DNA of 8,175 bases from the NCBI GenBank assembly GCA_023228185.1, contig JALOBQ010000037.1, positions 1-8,175 on the forward strand, written 5' to 3'. The position numbers and the translations under genes are program-made. The DNA is from Candidatus Omnitrophota bacterium. GTDB lineage: Bacteria > Omnitrophota > Gorgyraeia > Gygaellales > Profunditerraquicolaceae. A model generated the notes under the pieces. That model saw nothing but the letters and a program-made list of their open reading frames with translations, was not told the origin of the DNA and did no database searches. The stretch's first letter is position 1, and each line of letters opens with the position of its first letter. This document shows, one piece after another, positions 1 to 6,708 of the stretch.

Positions 1-400
1 CCGGCCCTTTGGGCTCGATCATAAATACATCCACATCTTTAGGCGGCTGAATTTGTTTAAAACGGATATTAAAACCGTGCGAAAAACAAAGCGCTTTACC
101 GGCTTTTAAATTCGGTTCGATATCTTGCTTATAAACTTTGGCCTGCACGTGATCCTGCGTTAATATTTGAATGATCTCCGCCTGTTTTGCGGCTTCCGAC
201 GCTGAAACAGGGTTAAAACCATCTTTTTTCGCTAAATCATAATTGATTGTGCCTGCCGGCTCAGAAACTATCACTTTGCATCCGGAATCACGCAAACATA
301 GTGACTGGCCGCGGCCCTGGATACCGTAACCAATGATAGCGATCGTCTTATCTTTAATAAGATTTAAATCCGCGTCTTTGTCATAATAAACCTTTGCCAT
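1..400 (-). CDS. ilvC: Ketol-acid reductoisomerase, N-terminal part
   Basis: This is the first 133 codons of ketol-acid reductoisomerase; the 3' end lies beyond the left edge. The enzyme isomerises and reduces 2-acetolactate or 2-aceto-2-hydroxybutyrate to the dihydroxy acid in valine/isoleucine synthesis. The protein opens MAKVYYDKDADLNLI, a typical class I start, followed by the Rossmann motif GYGIQG (residues 24-29) and LRDSG. The conserved HGFNI follows with its His at 108, then PPKDVDVFMIEPKGP at the visible end. Compared with usual family sequences, the cofactor loop reads SEPAGTIN (46-53), lacking the common Arg and second Ser/Thr that hold the NADPH phosphate. PD is replaced by QD near residue 82 and APKGPG by EPKGP. 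The start is ATG at 398-400, with GAGAGGAG at 407-414 six nt upstream. It lies 19 bp after ilvN, as the last visible gene of the ilvDBNC operon. The metal-binding C-terminal domain cannot be seen here. Confidence 0.95.
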   Translation of the reverse strand, partial: MAKVYYDKDADLNLIKDKTIAIIGYGIQGRGQSLCLRDSGCKVIVSEPAGTINYDLAKKDGFNPVSASEAAKQAEIIQILTQDHVQAKVYKQDIEPNLKAGKALCFSHGFNIRFKQIQPPKDVDVFMIEPKGP

Positions 401-419
401 CTTGTTCTCCTCTCTTTGA

Positions 420-893
420 TTAATAAGTAATTGCTAATCTTCCTGTGCGCACTAATTCTTTAATCCCCAACTCGTTTAAACCTTCCAGAAGCTGCCGGAT
501 CTGAGCCTGATCGCCGACTGCTTCAATAATCGCCGTATCATCTTTAGCCTGAACAATCTTTCCCACGCATTTTGAAAGCAGGCTCTCCAACTTCTGTTTT
601 TCTTTTTGAGAATACCCAACCTTTAACAAAAGCAACTCGCGGTCAAGATGAGCCTTTTTCGTAAAATCCGTAACAGTGATCACATCAATCAGTTTATTCA
701 ACTGTTTGCTGATCTGCTCTAAAATTTTTTCGTCCTGGGCTTCGACGACAATAGTCATATAAGAAATCGTCGGATCCAAGGTCTCAGAAACCGCTAATGA
801 AGCGATATTATAACCTCTGGCGCTGAATAACCCGGCAACGCGGGCAAGCACGCCGAATTTATTCTCGACTAATACTGAAATCGTGTGTTTCAT
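420..893 (-). CDS. ilvN: Acetolactate synthase small (regulatory) subunit
   Basis: This is the regulatory subunit of acetohydroxyacid synthase; it stimulates the IlvB catalytic subunit and carries valine feedback inhibition. At 157 residues it has the usual short bacterial IlvN/IlvH length. An N-terminal ACT domain (about 1-75) contains VENKFGVLARVAGLFSARGYNI, and a C-terminal small-subunit domain follows (about 80-157). Asn11, Gly14 and Asn29 match by position the valine-site residues of E. coli IlvH, so valine sensitivity is predicted by inference. The usual Glu/Asp after GYNI is Ala here (GYNIAS). The start codon overlaps the ilvB stop by one base (TAATG), and GGAGGG at 902-907 lies inside the ilvB 3' end nine nt upstream, which points to translational coupling and matched subunit amounts. 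Confidence in family and start is high. Confidence 0.97.
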   Translation of the reverse strand: MKHTISVLVENKFGVLARVAGLFSARGYNIASLAVSETLDPTISYMTIVVEAQDEKILEQISKQLNKLIDVITVTDFTKKAHLDRELLLLKVGYSQKEKQKLESLLSKCVGKIVQAKDDTAIIEAVGDQAQIRQLLEGLNELGIKELVRTGRLAITY

Positions 894-2566
894 TAAGCCA
901 ACCCTCCGAGGATATTGTTGATCGCTTCTCCCGCCGGAACCATCGGATAAACATTCTCTTCTTCCTCAACGCGAAAATCAATAAAAACAGTATTATCCAC
1001 CGCGATAGCTTTTTTCAAAGCAGGCTTTACTTCTTCTTTTTTAGTAACGCGTATGCCTACCGCGCCGTAACTTTCGGCTAATTTTACGAAATCCGGGCTG
1101 GTAATCGGAGTATAAGAATAGCGGCGCTTATAAAAAAGCTCCTGCCACTGCCGCACCATACCTAAATAACCGTTATTAATGATCGCCACTTTAATATTTA
1201 TTTTATTTTCTACGCAAGTAGCCAATTCCTGGATATTCATCTGGATCGAACCGTCTCCGGCGATATTAAAAACGGTTTTCTCCGGGCGCCCCAATTTCGC
1301 CCCGATTGCCGCGGGAAATCCAAACCCCATTGTGCCAAGCCCGCCGGAAGAAACAAACGTGCGCGGCAGTAAATAATTATACCATTGCGCCGCCCACATC
1401 TGGTGCTGGCCGACTTCGGTGCAGATGATCGCTTCGCCGTTAGTTACTTCATCGATTTGCTGAATAACATACTGCGGCAAAACTTTCTTTTTATCCTGAA
1501 AAACCATAGGAAATTTTTTCTTTAAGGCATCAACATGCTTAAGCCATTCGTCAATTTGCGGCAAGTGTTTTATTTCCTGATTTAACTCAGCAATAACCTG
1601 ACGGGCGTCACCGACGATCGGAACGTCCACGCGAACATTCTTACTAATTGACGAAGGATCAATATCAATATGGATAATCTTGGCGCCCGAGGCAAATTTA
1701 TCAAGCCGCCCGGTAACCCGGTCGTCGAATCTTGCGCCTAAAGCGATAATTAAATCCGCGTCCATAATGCTGTGATTGGCATACGCTGTGCCGTGCATGC
1801 CCAGCATACCCAAAGATTGCTTATGTTTTGAGGGAAAAGCTCCTATACCCATCAATGTCCAGGTGACAGGGCAATTGATTTTCTCGGCAAGCTCTAATAA
1901 TTCCAAAGAAGCGCCTGACGTGATGATCCCGCCGCCAACATAGATTACCGGGCGCTTGGCTTCAGCAATTAATTTTGCCGCGCGTTTAATTTGTCCGGGA
2001 TGGCCTGAATAATTAGGATTATAACTTCTGATCTTTACTTCCTCAGGCCAGATAAAATCAGTTTGCGCCACTTGCACGTCTTTAGGTAAATCAATCAGCA
2101 CCGGCCCTGGCCTGCCGGTTGAGGCGATATAAAAAGCCTCCCGCACAATTAACGCTAAATCCTTAACATCCTTCACTAAATAATTATGTTTAGTAACTGG
2201 ACGGGTAATCCCGGTAATATCAGCTTCCTGAAAAGCATCGTTGCCAATTAACGCCGTAGGAACCTGCCCGGTAATCGCAACCATAGGAATTGAATCCATA
2301 AACGCGTTGGCGATCCCCGTGACTAAATTCGTCGCTCCCGGGCCGCTGGTCGCCAGGCAAACCCCGACTTTGCCGGTTACGCGCGCATAGCCGTCAGCCG
2401 CGTGCGCTGCTGCCTGCTCATGACGGGTAAGGATAAATTTAAAACCTTTATACCCATAGAGCGCGTCAAACGTAGGCAATATCTGACCCCCGGGATATCC
2501 GAAAACAACTTCAACTGCCTCGCGTTTTAAGCATTCCAATAATATTTGCGAACCTGTCATTTTCAT
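893..2566 (-). CDS. ilvB: Acetolactate synthase large (catalytic) subunit
   Basis: This is the catalytic subunit of acetohydroxyacid synthase, a ThDP- and FAD-dependent enzyme that condenses two pyruvates, or pyruvate with 2-oxobutyrate. The 557 residues show all three expected domains. The N-terminal pyrimidine-binding domain carries the catalytic Glu50 (RHEQAAAHAADGYAR, followed by SGPGATN). A central FAD-binding domain contains GARFDDRVTGR. The C-terminal pyrophosphate-binding domain has the ThDP motif from GDGS (437) to NN (464-465). The C-terminus, YPMVPAGEAINNIL, is typical. The start ATG directly abuts the ilvD stop (TAAATG, no gap). A second in-frame ATG two codons later is equally possible, as the nearest purine-rich stretch (AAGGGGGCGG) is rather far upstream. 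It is overlapped by ilvN downstream. Nothing in the protein looks broken or unusual. Confidence 0.98.
   Translation of the reverse strand: MKMTGSQILLECLKREAVEVVFGYPGGQILPTFDALYGYKGFKFILTRHEQAAAHAADGYARVTGKVGVCLATSGPGATNLVTGIANAFMDSIPMVAITGQVPTALIGNDAFQEADITGITRPVTKHNYLVKDVKDLALIVREAFYIASTGRPGPVLIDLPKDVQVAQTDFIWPEEVKIRSYNPNYSGHPGQIKRAAKLIAEAKRPVIYVGGGIITSGASLELLELAEKINCPVTWTLMGIGAFPSKHKQSLGMLGMHGTAYANHSIMDADLIIALGARFDDRVTGRLDKFASGAKIIHIDIDPSSISKNVRVDVPIVGDARQVIAELNQEIKHLPQIDEWLKHVDALKKKFPMVFQDKKKVLPQYVIQQIDEVTNGEAIICTEVGQHQMWAAQWYNYLLPRTFVSSGGLGTMGFGFPAAIGAKLGRPEKTVFNIAGDGSIQMNIQELATCVENKINIKVAIINNGYLGMVRQWQELFYKRRYSYTPITSPDFVKLAESYGAVGIRVTKKEEVKPALKKAIAVDNTVFIDFRVEEEENVYPMVPAGEAINNILGGLA
902..907 (-). 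promoter_or_regulatory. ilvN ribosome binding site inside ilvB
   Basis: GGAGGG on the minus strand lies nine nt before the ilvN ATG, within the codons for the last residues of IlvB (ILGGLA). It supports the ATG at 891-893 as the ilvN start and, with the TAATG stop/start overlap, suggests coupled translation of the two subunits. Confidence 0.75.
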
Positions 2567-4219
2567 TTATTTTAAAACCGCCCCCTTATCCGCGGAGCTG
2601 ACTAACCTTAAATAACGGCTTAAATACCCGGTTTTAATTTTCGGTTCAACCGGTTTCCAACCCTTAAACCTTTTTTCAATCTCGGCTTTAGTTAATTTTA
2701 CTTCTAATTTTCTGGCGATAATATCAATAATGATTGTATCACCGTCTTTTAAAATTGCAATCGCTCCGCCTGCTGAGGCTTCCGGCGAGATATGCCCAAT
2801 ACAAGGGCCTTTGGTGCCGCCGGAAAAACGGCCATCCGTGATCAAAGCAACTGAATCTTCCAGGCCTAAACCGACAATCGCCGCGGTCGGAGCAAGCATC
2901 TCGCGCATTCCCGGGCCGCCTGCCGGGCCCTCATAACGGATTACCACACAATCGCCTTTTTTAATCCGGCCGTTCATAATCGCCTTCATCGCTTCTTCTT
3001 CGCGGTTAAAAACTTTTGCTTTACCGGTAAATTTCATCATCTTCTCATTCACGCCGGATTGTTTTACTACCGCGCCATCAGGCGCCAGATTACCAGAAAG
3101 CACGGCGATGCCGCCCTGTTTATGGTAAGCTTGCGTAAACGGACGAATAACATCCTGATCAAAAATCTTCGCTTTATCGGCGATTGCAAATGTTTTTTCA
3201 CCGCTTACATTTTGCGTATTATGCAATTTGGATTTTAACCTCTTCAATATAGCGGGAATTCCACCGGCGTATTCAACATCTTCCATAAAATGCGTGCCTG
3301 CCGGCTCAAGATTAGTGATATGCGGCACGCTTTTACTAATCTTGTCAAAAGTCTTAAGGTCCAATTGGATCCCTGCTTCATGAGCAATGGCCATCAAATG
3401 TAAAACTGTGTTACTTGAGCCGCCTAAAGCCATATCCACGACAATCGCGTTCTCAAGTGATTCTTTAGTAATAATATCGCGCGGCAGGATTTGTTTTTTA
3501 ACTAATTCGACAATCCTTTCACCGCTGGCTTGGGCAATGCGGCGTTTCTTAGCAGAACCAGCCAGAGCCGTACCGCAACCAGGAATCGACATACCCATAG
3601 TTTCAGTAAGACAGGCCATTGTGTTTGCCGTATATAACCCCTGGCATGATCCTTGTCCTGGACAAGCCTCCATCTCTAAACAAGTCAGTTCTTCTGCCGA
3701 AATATCACCTTTCTTGGCGCGGCCCATCCCTTCATAAGTATCGTGCACAAAAGCTAATTTTCTTTTATTATAATGGCCGGCAACCATCGGCCCGGCGGTA
3801 ATAATCACCGCAGGTATATTTAAACGCGCCACACCCATCAACATTCCAGGAGTGATCTTATCACAGTTAGTTAAACAAACTATGCCGTCAAGTTGATGAG
3901 CGTTGCAAACTGTCTCAATCATATCCGCGACTAATTCACGCAAAGCTAAAGGATAACACATTCCTAAATGGCCCATGGCAATTCCATCACAGATACCCGG
4001 CACGCCGAATAAAAACGGCACGCCGCCGCCATAACAAACACCGCGTTCGATAAAACGTTCCAGATCACGCATTCCCACATGGCCAGGGATCAAGTCTGTA
4101 AAAGAAGTGGCCACGCCGATAAACGGACGGCCTAAATCTTTTCTGGATAAACCTGTGCCATGCAGAAGTGCCCGATGCGGCACTCTTTCCAAGCCTATTT
4201 TAATTTCATCCGAACGCAT
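2567..4219 (-). CDS. ilvD: Dihydroxy-acid dehydratase
   Basis: This iron-sulfur dehydratase converts 2,3-dihydroxy-isovalerate or -3-methylvalerate to the 2-oxo acid in valine/isoleucine synthesis. The 550 residues match the IlvD/Edd family. Landmarks are PGH at 45-47, ICDGIAMGH around Cys77, NCDKITPGMLMG with Cys119, ACPGQGSCQGLYTANTM with Cys186 and Cys192, and DGRFSGGT with the probable catalytic Ser466. It has PGH, not the TPCN cysteine of plant/mycobacterial [2Fe-2S] enzymes, and a cysteine in ICDG, like methanogen-type IlvD sequences as I remember them. The stretch usually EFNTI is LFGVP here, and the usual SRE is LRE, so substrate range could differ. The operon context still argues for the biosynthetic role. 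The start is ATG at 4217-4219, with GAGGT five nt upstream. It is the first gene of the ilvDBNC block, after a 167-bp gap filled with heptamer repeats. Confidence 0.94.
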   Translation of the reverse strand: MRSDEIKIGLERVPHRALLHGTGLSRKDLGRPFIGVATSFTDLIPGHVGMRDLERFIERGVCYGGGVPFLFGVPGICDGIAMGHLGMCYPLALRELVADMIETVCNAHQLDGIVCLTNCDKITPGMLMGVARLNIPAVIITAGPMVAGHYNKRKLAFVHDTYEGMGRAKKGDISAEELTCLEMEACPGQGSCQGLYTANTMACLTETMGMSIPGCGTALAGSAKKRRIAQASGERIVELVKKQILPRDIITKESLENAIVVDMALGGSSNTVLHLMAIAHEAGIQLDLKTFDKISKSVPHITNLEPAGTHFMEDVEYAGGIPAILKRLKSKLHNTQNVSGEKTFAIADKAKIFDQDVIRPFTQAYHKQGGIAVLSGNLAPDGAVVKQSGVNEKMMKFTGKAKVFNREEEAMKAIMNGRIKKGDCVVIRYEGPAGGPGMREMLAPTAAIVGLGLEDSVALITDGRFSGGTKGPCIGHISPEASAGGAIAILKDGDTIIIDIIARKLEVKLTKAEIEKRFKGWKPVEPKIKTGYLSRYLRLVSSADKGAVLK

Positions 4220-4237
4220 TTTTTACCTCGCTTATTT

Positions 4238-4276
4238 TAGGTTCTAGGTGCTAGGTTCTAGGTGATAGGTTGTAGG
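4238..4276. repeat. Heptamer array A (TAGGTNN)
   Basis: There are five complete 7-bp units plus four bases on the plus strand: TAGGTTC, TAGGTGC, TAGGTTC, TAGGTGA, TAGGTTG, TAGG. The first five bases are invariant and the last two drift. It lies about 20 bp upstream of the ilvD start codon, just beyond the ribosome binding site, so it is probably in the 5' leader of ilvD or in read-through RNA from the aldolase gene. Confidence 0.9.
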
Positions 4277-4312
4277 CTTTTTACCTATTTCTTTCTTACA
4301 TCCTATCTACTG

Positions 4313-4347
4313 GTTTTGCGCTTTTCGTTTTACGCTTTACGCTTTTC
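4313..4347. repeat. Heptamer array B (GYTTTWC)
   Basis: There are five consecutive 7-bp units on the plus strand: GTTTTGC, GCTTTTC, GTTTTAC, GCTTTAC, GCTTTTC. The sequence differs from array A but the unit length is the same. It lies in the middle of the aldolase-ilvD gap. The stretch between arrays A and B (4298-4311) may hold two decayed units resembling array C. Confidence 0.8.
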
Positions 4348-4350
4348 CCT

Positions 4351-4381
4351 ACCTACTACCTACTACTATATACTACATACT
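4351..4381. repeat. Heptamer array C, copy 1
   Basis: There are four units plus three bases on the plus strand: ACCTACT, ACCTACT, ACTATAT, ACTACAT, ACT. On the transcribed strand it begins 5 nt after the aldolase stop codon and reads AGTATGTAGTATATAGTAG. A related array occupies the same position after the metK stop codon. Its TAGGTAG-like minus-strand sense is the inverse of array A. Confidence 0.85.
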
Positions 4382-4386
4382 GCCTT

Positions 4387-5712
4387 TTAATCCGCCCCTT
4401 CGCCGTCATGCACTAAAGCTTCTGTATCCTGGCGTTTACGCACAATTACGCGCTTCAAACTTACATATTTATCAACCAGCGCGTCATTATTCACGGCGTT
4501 TAACTGCTTGAAAAGAAAATCAAACTTATTTTCAATTTCCGCCGCAATCGCGTCGCGCACATCCTGTGCGAGATTCATAATATCATTCTTAAAAGGCCCT
4601 AAAGCTTTCTTACGGGTCTTATAGAAGAACTGTTCCTGTGTTTCGCCTTCCTTAGCTTCATTGGCGGCATTGACCTTTAACCATTCATAAATTTTATTCT
4701 TCAATTCCTGCGGAAAATGTTTGGAATCAAAGATCATATTCTGAAACTGCGTAGCTAAATGCACTTCGCAAGCTTCACACTCGGCGAATTTATGGAATGC
4801 TTCTTCCGGTAAGGTTGACGCGCCATGCTGGACCGTACCGCCTAAACCAAATTCCTTCCTGGCTAATTCACCAAGATTCTTTAATGTCTCAAAATCCAGT
4901 TTAACCTGGGCGATAGTTCCGTCAGGCAAAACTACCCCGCCGTGGCTGGTGCCGGTTTGAATAGATATCTTGCTGATACCGGTCAGGCCTTTACGCAAGC
5001 GTTGTTTATAACCTTCCATAAACGCGCGCAAATCTTCAGGCGTGGAATTCTGATGGCCTACCTCGCCAATTTCACCACCCACAGAAACCGTAATCCCTTT
5101 GGGCTGCACACGACGGATGAATTGCGTAAGTTTCGCGCAAACTTCGTAATTGGCAAACTGCTGATCTTTTACTTTTGGCTTGGACAAATCCACAAGCGTG
5201 GAAGAATCAATATCGATATTGTAAAAACCAGCGCCTACTGCTTCGCTGATTAAAGCCTGCAAAGCAGTAATTTCTTTTTCCGGGTCCTCTTTATATTTCT
5301 TCAGGTTTGCCTGAAAATGATCACCCTGGATAAACACCGGGCCGGAATAATTTTCCTTAATTGCCGCCGCTAATATTACCGCCGAGTACTCTACAGGAGG
5401 TTGAGCAGTATAACCCATTTCGGATTTGGCGATCTCAAAAATAAAAGCCTTGGAGTTGTTCTTTTTACCTACTCTAAATAGCGCCCTGGCTAAATCGTAA
5501 GTCATACTTCTTAAATTGATCGCCGGCACAGTAGAGCCGGTGAATTCTGAGCGGCCGCGCGCCATATAATAATCATGAATGCTGGAGGGATAAATTCCTT
5601 TTTTATAAGCGATATCCCAAATCTTTTTTGCCAAAACTTTCTTTTCTTCCGGATTCTGGTTTAAAATAAGATCCCTGACTATTTTATCGATATCTAACGG
5701 TCTTCTTCCCAT
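4387..5712 (-). CDS. Class II fructose-bisphosphate aldolase, long form
   Basis: This is probably a zinc-dependent class II aldolase that cleaves or forms fructose 1,6-bisphosphate. Family landmarks appear in order: IQGDHFQ (Asp131 catalytic, His132 metal), NIDIDSS (165-171), VGGEIGEVG (Glu214 probable metal ligand), TGTSHGG (His257) and VQHGAST (His296). With 441 residues it is about 80-150 longer than common FbaA proteins. The excess is an N-terminal region of roughly 90 residues before the barrel and a charged, probably helical tail after about residue 310. The gene follows pfkA by 27 bp, which supports a glycolytic or gluconeogenic role. A related sugar-bisphosphate substrate such as tagatose bisphosphate cannot be excluded. 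I chose ATG at 5710-5712 because AAGGAGG lies four nt upstream; the adjacent in-frame GTG at 5713-5715 would sit only one nt from it. I give no symbol because the subfamily is uncertain. Confidence 0.85.
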   Translation of the reverse strand: MGRRPLDIDKIVRDLILNQNPEEKKVLAKKIWDIAYKKGIYPSSIHDYYMARGRSEFTGSTVPAINLRSMTYDLARALFRVGKKNNSKAFIFEIAKSEMGYTAQPPVEYSAVILAAAIKENYSGPVFIQGDHFQANLKKYKEDPEKEITALQALISEAVGAGFYNIDIDSSTLVDLSKPKVKDQQFANYEVCAKLTQFIRRVQPKGITVSVGGEIGEVGHQNSTPEDLRAFMEGYKQRLRKGLTGISKISIQTGTSHGGVVLPDGTIAQVKLDFETLKNLGELARKEFGLGGTVQHGASTLPEEAFHKFAECEACEVHLATQFQNMIFDSKHFPQELKNKIYEWLKVNAANEAKEGETQEQFFYKTRKKALGPFKNDIMNLAQDVRDAIAAEIENKFDFLFKQLNAVNNDALVDKYVSLKRVIVRKRQDTEALVHDGEGAD

Positions 5713-5716
5713 CACT

Positions 5717-5723
5717 CCTCCTT
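5717..5723 (-). promoter_or_regulatory. Ribosome binding site that sets aldolase start
   Basis: A strong AAGGAGG on the minus strand lies four nt before ATG (5710-5712) and only one nt before the in-frame GTG (5713-5715). It favours the ATG and shortens the longest open frame by one codon. Confidence 0.75.
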
Positions 5724-5725
5724 AT

Positions 5726-5739
5726 ACTAGACACTAGTT
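5726..5739. repeat. Two-copy heptamer (ACTAGAC/ACTAGTT)
   Basis: Two tandem 7-bp units share ACTAG and lie directly against the pfkA stop codon, filling about half of the pfkA-aldolase gap. It is short enough to arise by chance alone. I list it because larger heptamer arrays occupy the other gaps. Confidence 0.45.
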
Positions 5740-6705
5740 TTAAGTTAACGTTTTAATTAAGCTATATAATTCCAGAATTTTCAAATCTTTTTTTTGCACG
5801 GCGGTTTCAAAATTGATTTCCGCGATCTTACCGCAACTTAAACCGACAACTTTATTTGTTTTTCCCGCGATCAGACAATCCACGGCAACTTTACCCAAAT
5901 CTAAAGCTAAAGTGCGGCTTAATGCCGTAGGCCTGCCGCCTCTTTGCACGTGGCCCAATACTACAGTGCGCGTTTCTAAACTGGTCATATCCGTGATCCG
6001 CTTGGCAATATCATCCGCGCGCCCTGCGCCTTCAGCGATAACGATGATCCAACTCATCTTGCCAATAAGATTACCGTGGACGATATCGTGGCAAATCGCT
6101 TCCAAATCCAGTTCCTTTTCAGGAATAATCACGCCTTCGCATCCACCGGCAAGCGCGACATTCAAAGCGATATATCCGGAATCCCTGCCCATTACTTCTA
6201 CCACAAAAATACGTTCCATCGACGTGGCTGTATCGCGGATTTTATCAATCGCGTCTAACGCCGTATTTACAGCTGTGTCCGTGCCGATAGTCATATCGAT
6301 GCCGTTAACATCATTATCGATAGAAGCCGGAATGCCGATGCAGGGAACTTTAAATTTAGTGCAAAACAGATGCGCCGCTTTGAAACTGCCGTTACCTCCG
6401 ATAACCACGAGGCCGTCGATATTATTCTTCTTTATCGTATCATACGCCCGTAATTGGCCTTCAGCGGAGAAAAATTCAGAGCAACGGGCGGTTTTTAAAA
6501 TTGTCCCACCCTGATTAATAATCCCTGAAACAGAGCGATGATCAAAAATTTTTAGATCTTCATTGATCAAACCCCACCAGCCGCGGAATACGCCCATTAC
6601 TTCCAACTTCTGGCTTATCCCGTAACGCACAACAGAACGTATTGCCGGATTCATCCCCGGCGCGTCGCCGCCTGTAGTTAAAACTGCTATTCTTTTTATT
6701 GCCAT
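5740..6705 (-). CDS. pfkA: 6-phosphofructokinase
   Basis: This kinase phosphorylates fructose 6-phosphate to fructose 1,6-bisphosphate. Its 321 residues align end to end with bacterial PfkA (320 in E. coli). It has the nucleotide-binding GGDAPGMN (12-19), GGT-x4-AR ending at Arg74, IDNDV with catalytic Asp130 and Asp132, VEVMGR, and GHVQRGG near the C-terminus. The residues typical of pyrophosphate-dependent enzymes (GGDD, PKTIDND) are absent; it reads GGNGS and PASIDND, so ATP is the likelier phosphoryl donor. Asn105 replaces the Asp that in E. coli (Asp103) helps bind Mg-ATP. The ATG at 6703-6705 lies three bp after the ahcY stop with only a weak upstream GGGAG, so translation is probably coupled to ahcY. 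The aldolase that follows would use its product. Confidence 0.95.
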   Translation of the reverse strand: MAIKRIAVLTTGGDAPGMNPAIRSVVRYGISQKLEVMGVFRGWWGLINEDLKIFDHRSVSGIINQGGTILKTARCSEFFSAEGQLRAYDTIKKNNIDGLVVIGGNGSFKAAHLFCTKFKVPCIGIPASIDNDVNGIDMTIGTDTAVNTALDAIDKIRDTATSMERIFVVEVMGRDSGYIALNVALAGGCEGVIIPEKELDLEAICHDIVHGNLIGKMSWIIVIAEGAGRADDIAKRITDMTSLETRTVVLGHVQRGGRPTALSRTLALDLGKVAVDCLIAGKTNKVVGLSCGKIAEINFETAVQKKDLKILELYSLIKTLT

Positions 6706-6708
6706 TTT

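Noticed and set aside
3387..3737. A 116-codon open frame on the plus strand, opposite ilvD
   Set aside because: It is antisense to a fully conserved ilvD, with no domain signature. The other plus-strand frames (for example 1179-1376, 2730-2936, 4942-5253, 6983-7324) are rejected for the same reason.
4238..4381. CRISPR array
   Set aside because: The repeat unit is 7 bp and directly tandem, with no 25-40 bp repeats, no spacers and no cas genes.
4220..4386. Promoter or amino-acid attenuator upstream of ilvD
   Set aside because: A TATAGT-like hexamer exists inside array C, but no matching -35 is visible. ATGs in the leader are followed almost at once by stop codons, so no Val/Leu/Ile-rich leader peptide, T-box or terminator is supported.
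5813..6514. A 233-codon open frame on the plus strand, opposite pfkA
   Set aside because: It lies wholly antisense to a clear phosphofructokinase, shows no recognisable motif and is rich in Ser, Pro and Ile as expected from the reverse strand of a coding gene.
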